From the NCBI GenBank assembly GCA_973895155.1, contig OZ316896.1:14508001-14572000 (forward strand): a stretch of DNA of 64,000 bases, written 5' to 3'. The stretch is from Marsupella aquatica (Eukaryota; Marchantiophyta). Position 1 is the stretch's first letter. Every line of letters starts with the position of its first letter. The notes beneath the pieces were generated by a model. That model was given only the letters and a program-made list of their open reading frames with translations, was not told where the DNA came from and did not search any database. The translations under genes and the position numbers were made by a program. Positions 46,601-57,480 of this stretch are shown here, piece after piece.

Positions 46601-48404
46601 CCTGAAGATCATTCCATTGAGAGTATTGAACAGCTATTCAGCTCAGTTGGCAAGTATGGATTACCTTTCTTACCCACCATACTGTCCCAGAGAATTTTTG
46701 TTGGTTTATATGTGCTTGTCAACGTTTCGTTCGAGGTATTTGTGTTGTAAACAGTAATATAATACGGTACGTCATGGAACCTTACGTTAATATAGATCTT
46801 TGAGTTGTTTGCACTTGACGAATGTTCATCTTGGTGAGGGGTCATAAGCCGAGATCGTTTTGTCCTGACATTGGTTGACGGCACTAGATACGTTTAATTT
46901 TAAGAGAATGTCACTGAGAATTGTTGGCCATTTTTCTAAGTGAAGTCAGTCGGTTGTACGTGTAGTGTAAAAATGGTGCGGATATGCCAACCTGAAGCAG
47001 CGAATGGGGCCAATCAGACAGCGGCAAAGTTCAAGTCGGATATGGTTGTCAGTAATAAGGTGAGTTTTGCGTATGGGGGAATTGGAATAGGTTAGATTGT
47101 TTTCTCCAAGCGTGCAAACAATCTGAGTTCTGACGAGCAGGGATAAGCTTTTTACGTTTTGTAGCATGATGCATAAGTGAACTAACACTTCAAAATTGTC
47201 TTGGCAGTTACATGCTCTTGTGGAGTTTGAAACTGTCGAGCAGGCTGAGAAAGCTGTGAGTTTCAGTTTTGATATCAGACTCGATTTTGTTGTCATCGTA
47301 TTGAGTTATTTTTATCCGTTTACTTGCAGTACGGATGATCAGGGTAGGGAAGCAGTGAACTGCCATTCTATTTTGTGATTTCCTTATATTTTGGACTACT
47401 GTGCTAAGGTGTTCCTCACCTGGTTACTTTGCATCACGATTGGTTATATTCTTATGGTTCGCATGGGATTTTAGTGTTGATTCAACCAATTGTGTTGGGT
47501 AATCAGGTGGTTGCACTTACTGACAAGGGAAATTGGAGAAGTGGGCTCCGAGTGCGGCTGCTGTTGCGACGCACGGTAACTGCTCACAAACAGAGTGCCC
47601 AAGGACGTTTGACTTGAGTTGCATCTTCTTTCATACAACATGCTTCCGTCTTTGTAGTATCTCAAGTGTTGGGACAAGATTTCCAAATATCCTAGTGTTT
47701 TCTTCTGCAAGGAGGTTTCTCACACCTAAGTTTGTGCTGCAGTTCCAGAGCAAACACGGATTTCAACAAGCTCCTTTCCAGAAAGGTCGTAAAGCTGGAG
47801 GGGAGGACAGTGGCGAAGATGATGAAACCGGAGCAGAGGACAAGTCCTGGGAGGAGTCCGGTCACCACCATGATCGAAGTGAAGAAGCTCCGGTACGCAC
47901 GTCGTCTAGTGTTATTTTTTATCTTTTGCATGCCATTTACTTGCGTTCAAGAAAGAGATGATCCGAGGCAGAATCCTTGCTCACACGTTTCTGAAGACGT
48001 GTTACTTGGATGTACGTTACTTGGATGTACGTCACTGAAGAGGTTTTGGTAAAGGAAATATCTTTTGGTCATAAGACTAATCATGTCACTTGCTGGTTGA
48101 GTGATTGCAGGGGAACGATGCAACTGGGACAGCAGTAGATCGAGATGGAGGAAAGAAAGGGAAAGGGCGTGGTCGTGGCCGAGGTCCAGCAGGCCGGGGC
48201 AAAGGTCAGCATGGCGGCCCTCATCCTCATCATGTGGGCTCCAATGGCAGTCGTAACCACCAGTTGGGAACTTCTCCTCAGACTTCTCATAACCTGATTT
48301 CCAGTGAGGTAGTAGGTAGGCCGCCGCCGGGGCCTCGTATGCCTGATGGGACAAGAGGTTTTACATTAGGACGGGGTAAAGTCCCTATTGTGGGTTCTGC
48401 TTAA
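43628..48404 (+). CDS. LARP6: La-related protein 6 (LARP6) with PAM2, La module and SUZ-C, ten exons
   Basis: RNA-binding protein of the La-related family. The La motif plus RRM bind RNA, and the PAM2 motif binds the MLLE domain of poly(A)-binding protein. Exons: 43628-44398, 45305-45386, 45941-46035, 46199-46270, 46574-46653, 46966-47059, 47208-47255, 47507-47575, 47743-47892, 48111-48404; total 1755 bases (584 residues), phases consistent. Visible parts: low-complexity Ser/Ala/Gln N-terminus, PAM2 SKLSAEAPEFVP (about 128-139), La motif (VEFYFSDQNLPTDNYLMKFV, about 250-340), RRM-like domain (TVVAENLPEDHSIESIEQLF to LRVRLLLRRT, about 343-437), acidic/His stretch, GRGRGRG-rich segment, and a C-terminal PRMPDGTRGFTLGRGK (SUZ-C type). 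The La-motif residues for RNA 3'-end binding (F, Y, F, D in EFYFSDQNL) are present. First ATG of the open frame is used. The leader has a uORF and repeats. Confidence 0.95.
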
Positions 48405-51400
48405 CTGCAAGCATACTCTTGAAGCTATTAATGTTCTGTTATATTTGTTCAACGAGGATGGGCTTGGGTCCTTTAACTAAAGAGGCATGGTGACGAATGC
48501 CTTCGTTTGTATGTATTCGTTGTCATCATCTGTCCTATTTTTGGAAGAATCCTTGTCCTCATCGATGTACTCTAGTGAACTGTAACATCTCTTCCTCAAA
48601 AGCTGTGGCCTGCTGGATAGTCTTTCTGCATCGTCGAATTTCCCTCTTGTAAAGCAGGTAGCCACACATTCACCTAGAGTGAGCCGAAGGAATTGTGATT
48701 TTCTGACTGAACGAGGTCCTGAACACTGTCGAGTCTTGGAATTTCACAGAACGACAGATTGGACATACACAAAGGTTTTTCAACTAGTTCTCATTCGTAG
48801 TTGATAACCAGCAAAATGTTGCCCTCAGTTACTCCTCGGGGCACCACAAAATGTTGGCTTGGCCTTTACATTTCGGAACAAGATCCTTTGAAGTGGTCCC
48901 CTACCAGAGAACTCTACAGATACTCTGCGTTATTGTGATTTTGCGAGATAAGTTCATGCGCCATCATCTGCATTGCAAAGGCAAGGATGAACGAGGAAGT
49001 AGTTTTCCCAGCCAATGACCCATTTTGTTTCTTGTTTTGTTTCGATGTATTGCTCCCTTGAAGTGAAAGTAAGCTCCAATAAAACAAGGAGTCCGACAAC
49101 AATCACCTCTTTTTCTTTTTTCTTACTCCAAAGTATTACTTTACTTCTTCAAGGGAAAGTAAGCCCAAATAAAAACAAGGAGTCTCCCACACAATCACCT
49201 CCTTTTCTCCTTTCTTACTCCAATAGAATACTTTCCTTCAAATAAAAGCAAACCCCAATGAAACAACGTCAAACCCACGTGACTAAAGAAGGTTTGTTCC
49301 TTGGTCGTAAGAAGATTGGCGAATCTTACCCCTCCGCCGTTCTGTGGACTATTTCCTTCAGTCTCCCCATCAGGCTCCACCTTCACATTCGGTCCTTCCC
49401 TGGTGGTCACAAGAAGATTGAGAGAATCTTGCTGCTTCCTTCCTATGCACTGTGTCCGTCACTCTGCCCCTCACACCTGACTTGCATGTGAGAGGCCCTA
49501 TGCTTTAGGGCCCTAAGCACTCCCACAATGTTTGGATGATCTCTTTTTCCAACAGTATCTTCTCCCTTCAACTTATCTTTGTGACATGTGTCTCATAGCT
49601 TTTGTGTTATTAAAGGGTTTGAGGTGGGGACCTGAAGGCCAGAAAGTTTCCTGCCCCTGTCATTGGTTTTGCATCACATGAGGGGGTCAGGGCAAGTTTC
49701 TCTAGCTCACTGATTTAGTGGCAGGCGTCAGGTTGAGGGCCTCATTGTGAAGGGCCACTCACATGCCAGTTGGGTCTCAGGCTCCTCGTCCTTCACGTTA
49801 GGTCCTCACCTTCCCTCATGTTGATTTGAAACATCTGTTCTGTACCATCTTGGCTTGTCTTTTCGTTATGTACTCCCAAACCCTCCCTATTGAGTAAAGT
49901 CCAGTTCTTTCAACTGACTTTAGTAGGGTCTGCTGTCTTTGGGGACTAATATCCACAACAAGACCTATTCCTAACCTCTATTGCTCACAACCATTAGAAT
50001 GAACACAAAATGGTCTCCCCAAAAGAAAGGATTTTCTTTTGAGGATTTTTAGCTGACATCAGACCTATTCCTAACGTTAAGTGGTGCAACTATTAAGAAA
50101 ATTCAAGAAGTCTGTTTGTTCTATTTCGTTGCAAAAAACTTGAGCATCCCTCTTGCTTGGTATATAAAGGTACTTTATAAATTGGATGTTTTTGTTGGAA
50201 ATATCAGAAAGTTTGCACAAAAAATCTCACTAGCTTTATGAAGGAGAGTGGGTTTACAAGACATTGAGGCCCATTTTGTTTATGCTACAATTGTTTGTAC
50301 AAGAACATATTGTTTTTGCTACAGTTGGCTTTATAAGAACTTGGGCCCATTCAGGTATGATTGGTATGAACTGATCTTACATGGCAGTCAGTGGCCCCGA
50401 GGAAGTGCTCATGTGGAGTGTTTTTATTTTGTCAAGTATTTTAGACCACCTCCAGAATTCAGGGTCCAGCTCTTAAATACTGCTGGCCTATTTCCACTTA
50501 TGTGATAAAAGAGTGACCTACATATTGTAAGTTTCAAGTCTTTCGTGTGCAAAGACTTTGGTGAACCCCACTTTGGATTGGCGTTTGTAATAGTTAATTG
50601 ACATATGAAGCTTGAACTCAGAAACTCACTAGCCGCAAAGAAGATACAGTTGGCCACAATTTCTGGGATGACTTATCATGATGTAGAGCAAACTCTGCAC
50701 TATCTAGTTTGGCTTACCGTAGGTAGCAGAATGTTAAGGCATTTACCCTCATGTCGTCTCTTTTTGTTGATGATGGGCAGGGAGCGATAGCAGACAACAT
50801 TGAATGGCAGGACTCAACAGGCAGCAATAAATGAGATTCCCAATAATGCTCATCCAGTATTGTCCTAGAATGATGAGAGGTGGTCCAAACTCCAAACATC
50901 TACAAACTTTGGCTCATTCATTTTGTCCCTCCATGGTAAAGCTCTTTCCCAAATTCCTAGCATTGCGGGTAGCCATATCATCACATTTGGTCACAAATAG
51001 GAACAATGATGTATTTGACAAGAAACAAACACAATTATTCATGTTTGATGCGAGACAAGGAAAACCAATTAGACCCTGTAAATGTAGAAAGACGAAAAAT
51101 TGAAATAACTAACGACAAGGTAAAAGAAAGTCAGCAATTAGATGTTCTGCACTGATATATTGTGTTTTACATAAAAATACTTGCACTTTCATCTCTTTGC
51201 AAGTTTACGAAAAGGCCAAACGATAAGGACGATTGGCTTTTGGTTCCACACGGTAAAAGAAAAAAACCAATCTTCTCCATCCTTTATTACCTCAGCATTT
51301 CATGATCTCCTTTGTAAGTAACAAAATCTATCTATGTAAGGCTTTAAATTTTACCAAAAAAAAAAACAATTTAAAAATAAATCAATATCAATCTAGGGCT

Positions 51401-52297
51401 CATTGGAAGACTAAGTATACAAATTTACTTCAATGTCTTTTTGAGTGGTTGCTGTTTAGTTGCATAGAATTAGATTCTAGTTGCATACAACTAGAACTGG
51501 ATCAGGTCATATGTATTTCAATCCACGTAATTCCTTGCAGCAATGACCATTGGGAATCATGATGGTGGATCAGGTTGTACAATATAGTTTGGGCTTTCCT
51601 GCCACCTTTATGGGCTGTCCTTGGCTGATTGGAACAGTCTGAGTTGGAAATTGGAGTTATTGCAAAAGGAGATGTTCAACGCGTTGAAAGTGTGTTTGGA
51701 TGGTGAGACCAGTAATTACTCTCTTCAATTGTTTGGGAGTTGCACTGTTAAACAGTGCACTAGACTGTGCCCTCTAGTGTTTCAAGACTTAGTGACTTGG
51801 CCATTTTGCCGGGCATCTACAGGCTTCCTTGTACCATCCATGCATAGGAAGTACTATATACTACTTATGTACTGCATGACAATCCTATGGAACAATGAAA
51901 GGAGGTTAATTGCAAGTATTACATAGTCAATGAATAAGGTGATGCAATGTGTATTAATCAATGAGAGAAAAAGGAGACCAAGAAATAGTGAAAACCAGGA
52001 AGGGGAGGGGGTGTGGTGGGGGGGGGGGGGGGAGGTTTAAAAGGGAAAAAATTTGATAAAACAAAGAAAAAAGTTCTTCTCATTTTGTCGGACTTTGGTG
52101 ATCATTGCCTCTCTTTTGCACCATGACATCACTACACTACATTGTCTACGCAATGAGATCCTTTTAACAAAGAAAATCTTTTACTCAACAATAGGGTGTG
52201 CACCATGCTTCTAAAGCACAACGTCAGCTATTACACAATAACAGATATGTCCTTGTAAACAGTCTACGTCTTTTGTACAACTGTCTCTTTTACTTAA
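48405..52297. other. Gene-free stretch after LARP6
   Basis: The first few hundred bases are probably the LARP6 3' untranslated region. The rest holds a tandem repeat at 49060-49260 and a GGCCCTATGCTTTAGGGCCC hairpin at about 49493-49513. Short frames have no family motifs. A G-rich run lies at 52005-52034. Confidence 0.45.
49060..49260. repeat. Two to three tandem units of about 90 bp
   Basis: GAAAGTAAGCYCMAATAAAA, then ACAAGGAGTC, AATCACCTC, and a CTTTCTTACTCCAA block recur from about 49065 and 49155, with a partial third copy at about 49241. Confidence 0.8.
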
Positions 52298-52324
52298 CAA
52301 CATGTTTTGAGCAATGACATGTTT

Positions 52325-52628
52325 TTGCCTTGAAAACCGAAAGCAGGCCCATCCAACAGAGGATAGACGTCCTACTTTGGAGCATGCATTTCTATGTAGG
52401 GCAACCACAAGGGGACAATACCCAAGGATCTGACAGGGACCAGACCAGGAGGGAGAGAGGATTAAACCAGAACCCAAAATGGGCAACCAGGGCTGAGGAG
52501 ATAATTATTACTCCCATCACTACACCTCACCCACACACACATACCCTCCACACCCCTTATGTGTGGAGGGAGGATTGAACGTGGGACCTCTCGATTCTAG
52601 GCTCATCCTCTGGCCAACTGACCAAAGC
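52325..52628 (-). mobile_element. tRNA-derived SINE
   Basis: On the minus strand the element begins with a tRNA-like head: GGTCAGTTGGCCAGAGGATG resembles a pol III box A region, and CACGTTCAATCC (plus-strand 52572-52582) resembles box B. It is about 300 bp long, non-coding, and ends in an A-rich CAAGGCAAAAA tail at 52325. A perfect 27-base direct repeat beginning CAACATGTTTTGAGCAATGA flanks it (52298-52324 and 52629-52655), as expected for a target-site duplication from LINE-driven insertion. It is not a functional tRNA because the acceptor stem and anticodon arm are not formed. Confidence 0.75.
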
Positions 52629-52930
52629 CAACATGTTTTGAGCAATGACATGTTTACTTAACAACATCTTCTGTGCAACCCATGCGGATTGAACTCGTGC
52701 ACTTATGTATTTGTCTTTTGGTGCCACCATTTTGTCATGATTTAGTGAGGGTAGACTTGAAATTAACATGCAAACTGCATTTTGGTACACTTCCTATTTT
52801 TATTTTCCTAAAAAATTACTAGACTACCTGGTTGACGTGCACTGGTCTTGCAATGCACTTATCCACGTTCTGTATATGACTAATAATTTAAATGGAATTC
52901 TCTAAACTCGGCATAACAATGTAAATTTGG

Positions 52931-53170
52931 CACGTGGAAATGCATAATTACATAAACTGGCGGTTGTTAATACAACGTCCTCTCAAGTACGATGCCACTT
53001 GGCTAAATTTGCTGTTAGGGACGTCGACTCCTCGAAATCAGCAATTAGCCCCATAATCAGCATCGCTGCCATGCAAGAAGCAGCCCTTCCACGTCGATTA
53101 GGCCGTAACGGATTTGCCATCTTCGCCGATTTAGGGGCTGCTGTCACGTTATTTGGGTTGCTACGTGTTG
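52931..53170 (+). promoter_or_regulatory. ABRE and RY-type sites upstream of the Em gene
   Basis: CACGTGG (52931-52937, a G-box/ABRE) is followed three bases later by ATGCAT (52940-52945, RY-like). Further down are CATGCA (53070-53075, RY core), CCACGTCG (53089-53096, ABRE-like) and TACGTGT (53162-53168, ABRE-like). In seed plants and mosses, Em genes respond to ABA through bZIP factors at ABREs and ABI3 at RY sites, so this set fits. Individually such short sites occur by chance. Confidence 0.5.
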
Positions 53171-53316
53171 ACAACATTCTGACGCTCGAGCTTCCCCAAT
53201 TACCTGCCCCCAGGACTGCAGTACCCTCATTAATGCGAGCGTGCCGTCACGGCCGCTGAACCCAAGTCAAGAAGCTGCTCTCAACTTTAGACTCTGGTAA
53301 TCTGAGCTCTGAAAGC

Positions 53317-53322
53317 TATAAA
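53317..53322 (+). promoter_or_regulatory. Probable TATA box of the Em gene
   Basis: TATAAA in the context AGCTATAAATTTG. A start site about 30 bases downstream (near 53350) would give a leader of about 900 bases before the ATG, probably with an intron. Confidence 0.5.
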
Positions 53323-53558
53323 TTTGACCGCTGGTCTGGTCTATCCATCCATTCATTCATAACCTGTACTCCTTCGCATTGGTAATCTGAATTCTGTCAT
53401 AGAGTCACTCAGTACACAGCATAGAATCAGCTCAAATCAGCTCGATTTCCCATATACTTCTGAGTAGGCAGCAGTGTCTGAGCTTGATTTTGAAGGGAAC
53501 TCCATCATTCCACATTTCCAGTTTACGAGTTGAGGTATGGTTATGAGCTTGTTGTTAT

Positions 53559-53800
53559 CCCGTTTGTGTTCATCGTGTTGTAACTTCTTTCGCGACAACG
53601 TTCTGTGGACGTTTTCTCTGTACTGAACGTCTCTATGCAGCGAGCGAGTGTAGATGAGCTGTGATTTTGCTTACCCGTTTTGAGTTCATCGTATTGTAGC
53701 TTCTTTCGCGACAACGTTCTGTGGACGTCTTTCTGTACTTAAACGTCTCTATGCAGTGAGCGAGTGTAGACCGAGTGTTGTAGGGTGTGCTTACCCCGTT
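53559..53800 (+). repeat. 115-bp tandem duplication in the Em 5' region
   Basis: Copies start CCCGTTT at 53559 and 53674, with a partial third start at about 53794. Each copy holds CTTTCGCGACAACGTTCTGT, then GGACGT and CTCTATGCAG. The second copy has GGACGTC where the first has GGACGTT. The unit contains a consensus-like acceptor (TCTCTATGCAG), so both copies could offer a splice site. Confidence 0.9.
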
Positions 53801-54262
53801 TTCAATTCGTACATTTTGGATAGAATGTTGGATATCTTCTTCATTTATGATAGTGCTTTGTGAATGTTTATCTCGTAGCGAACTCGTTCTAACTATGCTG
53901 ACGGAGGTTTCAGTCCACACTGTAAGATAGATACGTATCTCCCAGCTCCAGTTATTATGTTTTGGGATCCGGAGTACAGTCAGTGAGAGCTTTAGGTGAC
54001 AAACTGTTATTAGGCGACAAACTGTTATGACCCCTCCAACCGTGATATTGTTCCGTGGACCGTTGTTTGTAGTGTATCTGTCTGAATGAAGGTACCTCCC
54101 ACAATAACTTGGCTGCGTTATTATATTCTTATCTGTGTTTGCTAGGATTGTTCAGCTGATCCATTTTGTGCAATGCGATTGTGCAGAAGCGTTCGTCCAC
54201 TTGGATTCACTCCAAAAACTAAAAACCGCACTTGCCGATTCCAACTTTCTCAGTCAAGAAAC

Positions 54263-54858
54263 ATGGCTCAGATGAAGGCTTCAGAAATCAAGAAACTGGA
54301 CGAGAAAGCCGCCGCTGGTGAGACGGTGGTTCCGGGTGGAACTGGAGGAAAATCATTGGCAGCCCAAGAACGTCTGGCCGAAGGTTAGTAATCTGACAGA
54401 ATTTTAGCAGAGTATTTTAGTATAAATTTTAGCAATCTCTGAGTAGACTTCATCTACAGGGGGAAGAAATTGCCGGAGACATCGTTCAACTGCATTTAAA
54501 GCCATGGTATTTTGTCTGTGTATCTCACCAGCTGCACCTGCTTCTGTGGCAATGCTTGTGTGTAGGGAGGAAGCATGGGGGAGAAGCTCGGAAAGCGGAG
54601 ATGGGCACCGAAGGATACAAGGAGATGGGAAAACACGGTGGGGAAGCTCGCAGAGAGAATATGAGCCACGAAGACTACGTCGAGATGGGGAGGAAAGGCG
54701 GGCAAGCTCGAAGTGAGGGCATGAGTCATGAAGATTACGTTGAAATGGGAAAGAAGGGCGGGCAAGCTCGAAGCGAGGGTATGAGCCACGAAGATTACGT
54801 TGAGATGGGAAAGAAAGGTGGTAAAGCGAGGAAGGACGATGCTTCTATGGAAGAATAA
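54263..54858 (+). CDS. EM: Em-type late embryogenesis abundant protein (LEA_5), two exons
   Basis: Small hydrophilic, Gly-rich protein that protects cells during drying. Exons 54263-54383 and 54566-54858 give 414 bases (137 residues) with matching phase-1 splice. The N-terminal signature [19 protein letters not shown]-like block (residues about 10-30) and [12 protein letters not shown] are diagnostic of the family. Then come four consecutive 20-residue motifs of the form GGxAR...M..E.Y.EMG.K, from residue about 45. The third and fourth are identical in protein ([20 protein letters not shown]) but differ at several synonymous sites. The C-terminus is short ([11 protein letters not shown]). The start [11 protein letters not shown] is chosen by similarity to known Em proteins. 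An in-frame ATG at 54173 would add 30 residues (see finding). Upstream ABRE/RY sites fit ABA control. Confidence 0.95.
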
Positions 54859-54936
54859 ATAATGCTCGTACTGCTGCGCTGCGGTTGAGACAGACAAGCT
54901 TGCAGAGTAGTTTGTCTATATACGATGTACTTTTAT

Positions 54937-55140
54937 CGTATTACTGCGCTACAGATTATCTACAATCCGGGTAGCTAGGGCAGTAGCATTTTGTTTTAAC
55001 GTCGTACTATTGCGCTACAGCTTATCCATAATCCGGGTAGCTTGGGAAGCTAGGGCAGTAGCATTTTGTTTTAACTTCGTACTACTGCGCTACAGCTTAT
55101 CCATAATCCGGGTAGCTTGAACAGTAGCCTTTTGTTTTAC
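54937..55140. repeat. Three tandem copies (66-76 bp) in the Em 3' region
   Basis: Copies start CGTAYTAYTGCGCTACAG at 54937, 55003 and 55079 and contain CTTATCCATAATCCGGGTAG and GCAGTAGCATTTTGTTTTA. A degenerate start (CGTACTGCTGCGCTGCGG) appears at 54868, only ten bases after the stop codon, so the array probably lies in the transcribed 3' end. Confidence 0.85.
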
Positions 55141-55272
55141 GTTGCTTGTTTGCTGTGAAGCGGTTTGTGATCATGTACCGCGCTTTCACATTGCGCAATT
55201 TTGCATATTCCAGTTTGTGCCTTAAGTGTTTGCATATTTTCACATTTGCGCAATTTTGTAAATAAAAAGTGT

Positions 55273-55373
55273 TGCATATTTCCCAGGTTGACATTTACAT
55301 ATTCCAATGCTTAGTATACACATGCATATTTCCCAGGTTGACATTTACATATTCCATTGCTTAGTATACACAT
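55273..55373. repeat. 50-bp tandem duplication
   Basis: TGCATATTTCCCAGGTTGAC followed by ATTTACATATTCC occurs at 55273 and 55323, nearly identical. Looser TGCATATT phrases precede it. Confidence 0.9.
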
Positions 55374-57480
55374 AAGTGCACCGATGGGTAAGTACAAGAA
55401 CAATTGTGCAGCGTTATACATAGAGTGCAATCTGAAATTCAATTTCTAAAACACCATGACGTAGTCTTCTACGTCACAATTTACAACGCAAATTATTGGT
55501 AATTGACAATTTCCTGCTGTGACAGCTAGAAAATGACAACACCGTAAAACATAATTGAATGTTAGAGTAATGAATTGGTAGTAGAACTATCAGACATCTC
55601 AATCATGAACATATTAGATAGTTTTTGACCAATTGGAACAGTACACATGGCATTCTCTACAAATCCCAATTCGAAAGACTTGACATCTTACCTTTCGCTG
55701 TTTTTCGTACGTTTTGAGGAAGATGCAATACCCAACTAGCACTCACTCCGAAGACGGCATGTGTAATTTAACTCCTCCCAAAATCTGCGTGCCGTCCCTG
55801 CTCTAATGCATAAGGTTGAAATTTGTTATTGTACAGAAAAATCTAGTAGTTGAAACTCTATTATGAACAATAGAAGGAAATGTAATTGTACCCTAATCGT
55901 GCAATCTTTCTTTCGTACCTGCCTTAAGTTCTTTATAACGCCAAATTTGAACGATCTTGTGAGAAACAATAATATGTGACTTCCTTATCTTCCTTATCAG
56001 CCAATTCGGCTCGCGGCATCCCTCTTATTATTTTTTCGTCAATTTGGTTGAAGAAGCTAACGGACAAAACTTATCCATTCACAAACACGGTTTGATAAGA
56101 TTTGAACGTAAACTAATTTTGTACGATATTTCGCGACAGTCAGAACAGTGAGCCGATGGGCACTTCTGAATGTCGTTTTCCTTCATCCTGTTTCGAAAAT
56201 TTCCACTGCTGATCTTGTACTCAGAATACTCCGAGGACTTTGATTCTTATTCAATTACTTCAACAAAGCAACAACTGATCAAAGGAAGATTCGCTGTCAA
56301 CATTGACGTACAATTTCTTTCATCTTTCGTCTGAAACTCTGTTCCATATTTTGTCCATAGCCGAGAACATCTCGAATGAGCTAGTTTGAATTTCGATACA
56401 ATTGATTCCATTGCCATATACAGAATGGACCTTTGGCAAGGTGAGAATTGAAATCCTCTTGGGTGAGCTTTCAGCGCACAAACTGGAATTTGATGACCAT
56501 ACTCAGTAATCTGGATGAATCCATTTGTCCAGACATTATACAATTTCGTGGACGGCAATAACGAGTAACGTCCCAGAAGGTGGACAAGGATTGAATGCAC
56601 CAGTTCGAAATCCAAGGCGACTTAATCAAAGCCATGGGACCAAACATAGTCCAAAAGGGTGCCCTGTCGGCTGTAATGGCGACCGAGTCTGGCCATATGA
56701 CCCGTCAGCAAATCACGCGATCGCAAACAAAGCAGTTCAAACTAGCTTTCTAGAATTTTCATCGCGAGTGCGAAGAATCTTTGCTCAAAAGTCTGTGGAC
56801 GTATTGACTCGAGCAGAAGTTCCAATGTTTCGTTCCAAAAGTGGACAGAGTATGTATTCCCGCCATTTTACCTCGTTCCCCATTTTCCGAGAGCCGACCT
56901 AAAACGTTATCCTCAGTCTTCACTTCAATTCAAATTATTCATCTCACGGTAGCGCATCATCGGCGTCCGCCGAGCACAGCCTCAAAATTATCTTTCGAGC
57001 TCAGGTCGAGGCGAGACCGGTTGACCAGGACCTTCGAATTTACCGGCCATCATACAATTGCTGTAAGCCAGGTCAGTACAGACAGGGGCGTCACTTTGAT
57101 TTTGAATGAATGGCTGAACCATTGGCTGAACCATTGACTGGATTCTATTGGCAAATTTCATGTCTCATACTACAATTCATTTTCTCGAACTTGAATCGAG
57201 TCACGCAGCGATAACGCCTGCCCATGTCTTTTCTTTCGGTGAGGATTCCAGTGTCGTCGTTTCGGTTGCAGATGCACATACCCAGACCAGGCATTACAAA
57301 ACAAAAGCGGTGGTCCTGCATCGTGAAAGTTGTTTCGGAGGCACATCATTAGCTTGGGTAGCTGTGATTACTTTTAGCTGAGCGTCAAGTCGTTATGATA
57401 TGGAGCAGAGGAGGGAGGGAACCAGGAGCATTGGAAAGCCATGATCATTTACTTACCGATACTGTAAACGAGTCAACGTG
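55374..57480. other. Region between Em and MUTYH
   Basis: No gene recognised. Open frames on both strands at about 56247-56902 carry no known motif. A 14-bp tandem repeat GGCTGAACCATT lies at about 57111-57140. The last part should hold the MUTYH promoter and leader. Confidence 0.45.

Noticed and set aside
49493-49513. GGCCCTA...TAGGGCC hairpin as a terminator
   Set aside because: Plant protein genes do not end at intrinsic hairpin terminators, and it lies 1.1 kb after LARP6. It may be chance.
52565-52627. A tRNA gene on the minus strand
   Set aside because: Box A- and B-like sequences are present but there is no acceptor stem or proper anticodon arm. The flanking duplication marks it as a SINE.
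54496-54897. 133-codon antisense frame across the Em gene
   Set aside because: It mirrors the 60-bp coding repeats of the Em gene, whose sense frame has clear family identity.
56247-56902. Overlapping 122- and 125-codon frames on opposite strands
   Set aside because: Neither has a motif, plausible splice partner or composition unlike random open sequence.
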